Shown: positions 58,414 through 64,000 of the stretch, one piece after another
Numbering within the stretch: the first letter of the stretch is position 1
How the letters are laid out: every line of letters starts with the position of its first letter
Source of the DNA: Corallincola holothuriorum
GTDB lineage: Bacteria > Pseudomonadota > Gammaproteobacteria > Enterobacterales > Neiellaceae
Assembly: GCF_003336225.1 (NCBI RefSeq)
Contig: NZ_QPID01000013.1
Coordinates: 62,001-126,000, forward strand
Direction: 5' to 3'
DNA length: 64,000 nucleotides
Position numbers and translations under genes: made by a program
The notes under the pieces: generated by a model
What the model was told of the DNA's origin: nothing
Databases searched by the model: none
What the model saw: only the letters and a program-made list of their open reading frames with translations

Positions 58414-59229
58414 TCAGTTCTTTCGGCGGTAAGCGGCAATACCTAGCAGGCCCAACATCGAAAGGAACATGGTGTGTGGTGCATCTACATCAAACGTTGA
58501 CGCCCCCCCTTCATAGCGAGCATACCGGCTGAAATGATCAAGCCATTCAAACTCCTGACCAACCCACTGTCCTGTATAATACTGAATCCCTTCATAGACA
58601 GTTACTTGAGTTTTATCCAAGTTCGCCAAAAAGTGCCAAGTTTCTTCTTCAGAGTATTGTCGAACTTCATCTGCTCCAAAAATGTCTTGCATATGAATCT
58701 CAGCTGCCACCCAATACTGTAAGCTAGTGTCCTGTTCGTGCCCATCTGCATTCGTTTCTGTTTTACTCCAGACTTGGTGAGAGAAAAGATTTACGAAATC
58801 CCGCCCCACATCTTGGATATCAGGAGACCAAAAGTCTTCGAATTGAGAATGTTGCAGAACACTGGATTGCCCATCTGTTAATAACTCAGTTGAATCAACA
58901 CTGCCCTTTAAATACTCCTCCAAGGGAAACACGTTAGAGTACTCTAAAGTCACATCGTAAATGGATTTAGCGCGAAAAACCGTTTGCTCACGATCGGGAT
59001 AATCATAGCTGAACATGTCTAACCAACTATTTGTCGGTTGAGAAACCGTTGCAGCCAACTGGAACTCTTTAGGAGCAAGATCTGGATTAATAGTTACATA
59101 GTCACCACTACCATTATCCTCATAGACAGTTCCGTTCCACACTAGGTCAAATTGAATTGGAGTTGCATATATAGAGGGGCTAACAACAGATGCGAGTAGA
59201 GCAGAGCCAATAATAAGTAACGTCTTCAT
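58414..59229 (-). CDS. Secreted protein with atypical PEP-CTERM-like C-terminus
   Basis: I do not recognise the body of this protein. The ATG at 59229 behind GGAAGG gives 271 residues: signal peptide MKTLLIIGSALLASVVSPSI with YA cleavage, then about 225 residues rich in Asp, Glu and aromatics without a known motif. The last 25 residues have the PEP-CTERM plan: a short proline motif (VDAPHT), a hydrophobic stretch (MFLSMLGLLGIAAY) and basic end (RRKN). The Pro-Glu-Pro is replaced by DAPHT. If the signal works, an exosortase would process the protein at the envelope. It lies downstream of the pullulanase gene with a 291-base gap and a terminator between. Confidence 0.75.
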   Translation of the reverse strand: MKTLLIIGSALLASVVSPSIYATPIQFDLVWNGTVYEDNGSGDYVTINPDLAPKEFQLAATVSQPTNSWLDMFSYDYPDREQTVFRAKSIYDVTLEYSNVFPLEEYLKGSVDSTELLTDGQSSVLQHSQFEDFWSPDIQDVGRDFVNLFSHQVWSKTETNADGHEQDTSLQYWVAAEIHMQDIFGADEVRQYSEEETWHFLANLDKTQVTVYEGIQYYTGQWVGQEFEWLDHFSRYARYEGGASTFDVDAPHTMFLSMLGLLGIAAYRRKN

Positions 59230-59456
59230 TTTTTGCCTTCCCTGCCACAACAAAATTCGGCAGAAGAGAGCCAGCGGCAACAGATAGTCACGCGATCATA
59301 GCAGCGCTTTATCATTGCGGAGGATACCAGGGAGGGTAGGCTTCCAATCCCATGTCACTCTTCCATTTAAGCTGGTTATTTTTACATCAAAACTAATAAA
59401 GAGGAAGCTGTTCGTACCTATTTTAATTAATAGAAACATAATTATTTGATACAGAT

Positions 59457-59482
59457 AAAAAAACCGGCGCATAAGCGCCGGC
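59457..59482 (-). terminator. Intrinsic terminator after the pullulanase gene
   Basis: On the minus strand CCGGCGC and its complement pair across a short loop and are followed by T7. It begins about 40 bases after the pullulanase stop. The remaining bases 59281-59450 hold nothing else that I can identify. Confidence 0.85.
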
Positions 59483-59520
59483 TTGGTTTACTAGCAATAG
59501 CTAGGAAGTAATGTCAGAGA

Positions 59521-62500
59521 TTACTCTGGCTGACATACAGACAATGTACCTGTGTAGTCGTCTATCGCTGCAGCATCAGTCACGGTGAAAGTGAAGATCA
59601 CCGGAGCATCAGGTAAGGCAATGCTATTGTTGGTAAATGCACCACCAGTCTTAGCCCAAGTATTATAGACTTCATCCAACAGCAAACCTGTCATTGGAGT
59701 ATCGTCAGTTGATCCCTTAGGTACATAGAACTGAACATCCCAACTATCAGAATCATCCGCAATCTTAAAGTTGATAGTATTAGCGACCGTGAAAGTGGCC
59801 TGATAGATATTATCACCTTTATAAGTGAATGCGTATGCAGCTTCAGCAGCCCAACCAGAGTGATCACCACGTACATATAGTGGTACAGCGACTGGCGCAG
59901 TATCAGTACTAGGATCTAACAACTCACAAGCTGTAGGCTCTGGCTCAACAGGTGCTTCAACGTACTCTTCAACCAACAGAGTTGGCTTATTGATGTTAAA
60001 TGCGTTGAGCGTAAACACATACTCGCCGTCTTCCTCTATAGACAACACATTGTCACCGCCACCAGGCACTAGAGTCGCTACTTCATCAACAGAAACTGTA
60101 ACTTCGCCACCCAAGTTAATACCCTGTTCGCCCCAATCTGCATCAGCGACTTTGAATTTGTAGTCTCCAGCAGTTAACTGCATTGTAAGCGTGTACTCAC
60201 CTACAGTGTCAAAAGCAAATGGGTTATCTTCACTCCAACCATTCATCTCACCACGCAGTAATGGTACCGCGTCGCCATAAGGCGCTACGTCCGCATAGCT
60301 AGTCACAGAGATAGTTTGTGCACTGGTATCGCGAGCATTGAAGTCAAAACGATACAAACCAGCAGTTTCTATAGCAACATTCATATTACCGTCAACGTCG
60401 GTAATCGCCATAGAGCCTTCAGCAACTGTCACATCGGCATAACCAAAGTTTGTACCAGCAGTCCAACCTGAGTCGGCAACCTTAAAGCTATAAGCACCAA
60501 CTTCTAGTTCAATCACTTCACTGTAAAGACCATCATAGATGAACTCAGCTTCGTTACCTGTGCCCCAACCATTCATGTCACCACGAACATACAGCTTGGT
60601 ATCACCATAAGGAGGGGTATTTGCAAAGCTCTTCTCAGCCACTGGAATACCAGCGCCCTGAGCATCGCCTTGAGGCATAACGAATACTGCCGCGGTTACA
60701 CCTGGAACGATTACAGATTCAGCACCAACAACCACATCGCTATATACAGCGTCGACAGAGTTCATCTGAATGTCATGCAGGACAAGACCTGGAACATTCA
60801 AGGTGAAGTCATCTTGAGTCGAGTTAAATACGACAACGATCGCGTCAGCATTTTCATCCAAGTCTGCACCAGCACTTGCGCCATCATCGATAGACATAAC
60901 AATCACACCAGGCGTTTGTTCTGCACCTGTGTTATGGAAGTCAACGCGAGCCATGACAGCTTCTTTAGTACCCAAAGTGAACAACGGTGAACTCTTACGG
61001 ATCTGCAAGAACTCTTGGAACACGTCGCTACTAAAGGCTATGTCTGCAGCGGCAGGCATAGTTGTCTCATCAGCGATGATAGCTTTAATTACATCGTAGT
61101 TACCGGCATCTTTGTCATCACGTGGCAGACCAACGTTCCAGTTGTTGTCTTGCTTAGTGAAGTCAACATAGTTGTACCAGTCACCTGAGTCATAGCTGTC
61201 ACGTTCCATAGACTTAGAACGCAGCAGATCAGAACCCATATGAATGAATGGCACACCTTGACCAAATGATGGGAAAGCTAATGCAAAAGTATGATAACGA
61301 GCGCGCTCAGCAGCAGACATACCTGTAGGAAGTTTGTACTGGTTGTTGTCCCACAGAGTTTGGTTGTCATGTTTTGACACATAAGACACTAGTTCAGTAG
61401 GTGAGTCTGTGTAACCCGCTGGCTGACCGTTATAATCAACACCGCTACCGCGAACAGTATCGCCGTTGGAGTTGATTAAAGCATAGTCAGCTAAAAGGCC
61501 TGCTAACTCTACGCGAACGATATCAGTCGCATGCAGCAGCTGAGATTTTTCACCTTCAGCACCGCTGTTCAACTCATTCGGGTTAGAGTATAAGCCGTTA
61601 GCAAGACCTTGAGCGGTACGGATACCTTCAGCAGAATCAAATGGTGAACCACCACGGATAGCGTCACGACCACGATCAGAGAATGAACCGATGCCGGTAC
61701 CTGCCAAGTTCAGCTGAGTCGCTTGAACAAACAAGGTATCGTTCTCAACTTCACCGAAGTTCCAACCTTCACCATAGAAGTAGTTATCAGCATCAACAGC
61801 GTGAACAGCGGCCAATGAACGCTCCATTGAATCCAACGGCTGGTGACCCATCAAGTCGAAACGGAAAGAGTCGATCTTATATTGATCAGCCCAGACAACC
61901 AGAGTATCGGTCATCAGCTTTTCCATCATCGCATTTTCAGTGGCAGTATTGTCACAACAAGTACTGGTTTCAACTGAGCCAGTGTCTTGATTGAAACGGT
62001 TGTAGTAACCAGGAACCACTTTATCCAGCACTGACTTCTCTGAAGTCAAACCTGAGGCGTTAGTGTGGTTATAAACAACATCCATCACAACGCGTAAGCC
62101 TTGATCATGGAGCGCTTTAACCATTTGACGGAACTCGTTAATACGCGCAACGCCATCAGCGTCAGAGGCATAACTGCCTTCTGGAGCACCGAAATGGAAC
62201 GGGTCATAACCCCAGTTGAAGCTATCCAAACCACGCATGTCATCCATGATGGTTTCAGCACACTGAGTGGCAGGGTCACATGCATCTAGCAGGTCAGCAA
62301 TGATAGTCGCTTCAGGTTGACCGCATACGCTTGCTTCAGCATTAAGGCCGCACAGTTTTCCTACTGTATCGAGAATGTCGACACGCATCGCAGGGTCTTC
62401 TTTAATGGTGGCGATATCAAATACTGGCAACAGCTGGAAGTGAGTCAGACCCGCTTCTTTCAGACCAATGATATGTTGCATTGGTGCAGAGTCTGTTTCT

Positions 62501-63954
62501 GTGAACGCGAGGTACTTACCACGATTAGCTTCTGAAGTGCTCTCGTCATGGGCACTGAAATCACGAACATGTGACTCATATACAGTGATTGAGCTGGTTG
62601 CTGCTTCAGGTACTACATGATCAGCCCAACCTGCAGGCGTAACATCTTCAGCAGTAAAATCAATCACCTGAGAGTAAATAGAATCAGTAGACAGACCCAT
62701 TGAATAAGGGTCGGTTACCATCAATGTTTCAAGGGCATCAGACTGATAATGATAAACAGTGATTTCATACTTGTAGAAAGTACCGTGTGGAGCTTCAGTA
62801 GAAGCACGCCAGATACCGTTCATATCTTCAGTCATGGCGACCGCTTCACCCATTGCAGTTTTGTCTGCATTGAACAGGTGTAAAGCAACATTCTGTGCAG
62901 TAGGCGCCCATAAGGCGAACTCAGTTGCACCATCTCCAACCATTGCGCCTAACTCTTGCTCGTTGGCGTCATCTTCGCCAGCAGTATAAAGAGCGTCAAT
63001 TGCGCCAGGAGTTTGCAGCTTGCTCAGCTTCTCAATCCAAAGGCCTTCGGACAGTGTCGCGATGTAAAGCTGACCTTTCAGTGCTGCTTTCGCATCAATG
63101 CCTTCAGGCAACATATACGCGTTACGATCAGCAATGGCTGGGAACTTAGCGGCTGTCTCTTCAGATAAAGTGCCAGCGGTCAATTGGTGAGCGGTATAGT
63201 CACCGGTTAAGGTACCGTCAGCATTCAAACCAAAATTAGCTGAATCAGACACATAAAGTACTAATGTCGCGCCTTCTTCACCCCAAAGGATTGTGGTTGC
63301 ATCAACCCATGCGGCGTTGCGGTTATCTTTGTTGATACCTGGAGGGTTGGTATTCCATGCCTCTTCACGGGTGTCATAAACTTCAGCACTGCTGCCAACC
63401 AAAGACACAGCGCGGTCGGTAAAGGTATCCAAGTCAACCATCATATCAGGGTCAATGATCTTGGTATTACCATCAGCACCACGGAGAATGAAGTTGATAC
63501 AGCCAGTCTCTTTCGACAGGTCTAGTGTCCAGTAAGGACCGTAGCCATCAGCACCGTCAGGCACAACACTGGTGTCACCCCAATCGGTGTTGAGCTGTTC
63601 TTCAGCAATTGAATCGCAATTTTCGTTATTCCAAAGGTGCAATGACCATTCAGCGTAAGGACTATCAGGATCAATTGCAGTGGCTTCTGGGCTTGCATTT
63701 GGATCAACATAGTTTAGAACCAGCTGGTTAGCAGCTGCTTCCATCGTTTCACCAGGAGGATCGATATCAAGATTAGGGTTAGGTGCCGGTGAATCAACCG
63801 TCGGCATGATACACGCATCACCAGCTTCATTGATGTATTCAGGTGCTTCACACACCAGATCTTCATCGTCATCGTCATCAGAGCAACCAACTACCATGCT
63901 TGCTGCGAGTAGCGGCATCATGTAAATAGCTAGCTTATTTTTTTTAAGCTCCAT
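59521..63954 (-). CDS. Pullulanase-type alpha-1,6-glucosidase, lipoprotein with three C-terminal modules
   Basis: This enzyme type cleaves alpha-1,6 links in pullulan and starch. The 1477-residue product has a lipobox ending MVVGC (Cys24) followed by an acidic SDDDDDEDL tether. N-terminal pullulanase-associated and CBM48-like regions lie at about residues 75-440 (GATEFALWAPTAQNVALHLF). The GH13 barrel has SFNWGYDPFHF, MDVVYNHTN (Asp625), SFRFDLMGH with nucleophile Asp700, YFYGEGWNFGE with acid/base Glu729, and SKHDNQT with Asp863. Three modules start at about residues 1121, 1232 and 1359 with LYVRGDMNGW, LLRGEMNGW and LYVRGDHSGW. AAAGGA precedes the ATG. The likely site is the outer membrane. 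Confidence 0.93.
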   Translation of the reverse strand: MELKKNKLAIYMMPLLAASMVVGCSDDDDDEDLVCEAPEYINEAGDACIMPTVDSPAPNPNLDIDPPGETMEAAANQLVLNYVDPNASPEATAIDPDSPYAEWSLHLWNNENCDSIAEEQLNTDWGDTSVVPDGADGYGPYWTLDLSKETGCINFILRGADGNTKIIDPDMMVDLDTFTDRAVSLVGSSAEVYDTREEAWNTNPPGINKDNRNAAWVDATTILWGEEGATLVLYVSDSANFGLNADGTLTGDYTAHQLTAGTLSEETAAKFPAIADRNAYMLPEGIDAKAALKGQLYIATLSEGLWIEKLSKLQTPGAIDALYTAGEDDANEQELGAMVGDGATEFALWAPTAQNVALHLFNADKTAMGEAVAMTEDMNGIWRASTEAPHGTFYKYEITVYHYQSDALETLMVTDPYSMGLSTDSIYSQVIDFTAEDVTPAGWADHVVPEAATSSITVYESHVRDFSAHDESTSEANRGKYLAFTETDSAPMQHIIGLKEAGLTHFQLLPVFDIATIKEDPAMRVDILDTVGKLCGLNAEASVCGQPEATIIADLLDACDPATQCAETIMDDMRGLDSFNWGYDPFHFGAPEGSYASDADGVARINEFRQMVKALHDQGLRVVMDVVYNHTNASGLTSEKSVLDKVVPGYYNRFNQDTGSVETSTCCDNTATENAMMEKLMTDTLVVWADQYKIDSFRFDLMGHQPLDSMERSLAAVHAVDADNYFYGEGWNFGEVENDTLFVQATQLNLAGTGIGSFSDRGRDAIRGGSPFDSAEGIRTAQGLANGLYSNPNELNSGAEGEKSQLLHATDIVRVELAGLLADYALINSNGDTVRGSGVDYNGQPAGYTDSPTELVSYVSKHDNQTLWDNNQYKLPTGMSAAERARYHTFALAFPSFGQGVPFIHMGSDLLRSKSMERDSYDSGDWYNYVDFTKQDNNWNVGLPRDDKDAGNYDVIKAIIADETTMPAAADIAFSSDVFQEFLQIRKSSPLFTLGTKEAVMARVDFHNTGAEQTPGVIVMSIDDGASAGADLDENADAIVVVFNSTQDDFTLNVPGLVLHDIQMNSVDAVYSDVVVGAESVIVPGVTAAVFVMPQGDAQGAGIPVAEKSFANTPPYGDTKLYVRGDMNGWGTGNEAEFIYDGLYSEVIELEVGAYSFKVADSGWTAGTNFGYADVTVAEGSMAITDVDGNMNVAIETAGLYRFDFNARDTSAQTISVTSYADVAPYGDAVPLLRGEMNGWSEDNPFAFDTVGEYTLTMQLTAGDYKFKVADADWGEQGINLGGEVTVSVDEVATLVPGGGDNVLSIEEDGEYVFTLNAFNINKPTLLVEEYVEAPVEPEPTACELLDPSTDTAPVAVPLYVRGDHSGWAAEAAYAFTYKGDNIYQATFTVANTINFKIADDSDSWDVQFYVPKGSTDDTPMTGLLLDEVYNTWAKTGGAFTNNSIALPDAPVIFTFTVTDAAAIDDYTGTLSVCQPE

Positions 63955-64000
63955 AGCCTTTCCTTTGTGTTTTTAGTTTTGTGTTTTTAATGTCGCGTTT

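Overview
The window looks like a chromosomal segment of a motile gammaproteobacterium, most likely a marine Alteromonadales-type species. Three observations support this. The flagellar genes follow the Vibrio/Aeromonas/Shewanella plan (flgB-K cluster, cheV-cheR, flgAMN, and the ring-accessory genes flgO, flgP and flgT). The housekeeping order secG-leuU-metY-rimP-nusA-infB-rbfA-truB-rpsO-pnp is the gammaproteobacterial one. The right edge has a lipoprotein pullulanase and a PEP-CTERM-like envelope protein, which are common in aquatic members. I saw no insertion sequence, phage, integron, CRISPR array or rRNA. Almost every gene is a core gene.

Region by region. Bases 1-13000 hold the flagellar axial structure: flgK (cut by the left edge), flgJ, I, H, G, F, then flgE, D, C, B, then cheR-cheV on the minus strand, and flgA, flgM, flgN on the plus strand. 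Good sigma-54 promoter matches lie before flgB and flgF, and an exact sigma-28 match lies before flgMN. Bases 12600-16350 hold a small membrane protein and the flagellar outer-ring accessory locus. In it, two tandem FlgO paralogues and flgP diverge from flgT, each side with its own sigma-54 match. Bases 16400-22500 hold tRNA-Arg(CCT), a TraB/GumN protein, SmrA, a GNAT acetyltransferase, a GhrA-like dehydrogenase, a chemoreceptor with a sigma-28-like promoter, and a small secreted protein that resembles modules of the distant pullulanase.

Bases 22500-36400 are purine and nucleic-acid housekeeping (purL, mltF, a 47-residue basic ORF, tadA, guaA, guaB, xseA), then a flavin-reductase-fold protein, fbp and menA. 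Bases 36386-46600 form the nlpI-pnp-rpsO-truB-rbfA-infB-nusA-rimP block with initiator tRNA-Met and tRNA-Leu(GAG). Bases 46600-52850 hold secG, glmM, folP, ftsH, rlmE, yhbY and greA. Bases 52850-58270 hold carB, carA and dapB. Bases 58400-63954 hold the PEP-CTERM-like protein and the large pullulanase.

The regulatory logic is readable in the flagellar part. Sigma-54 promoters drive hook-basal body and outer-ring genes, and sigma-28 promoters drive flgMN and the chemoreceptor, which matches the tiered Vibrio-type cascade. No clearly new system stands out. The items most worth checking are the FlgO duplication, the small secreted module protein, the chemoreceptor 3' frameshift, the atypical PEP-CTERM protein, the 47-residue ORF and the carAB leader structures.
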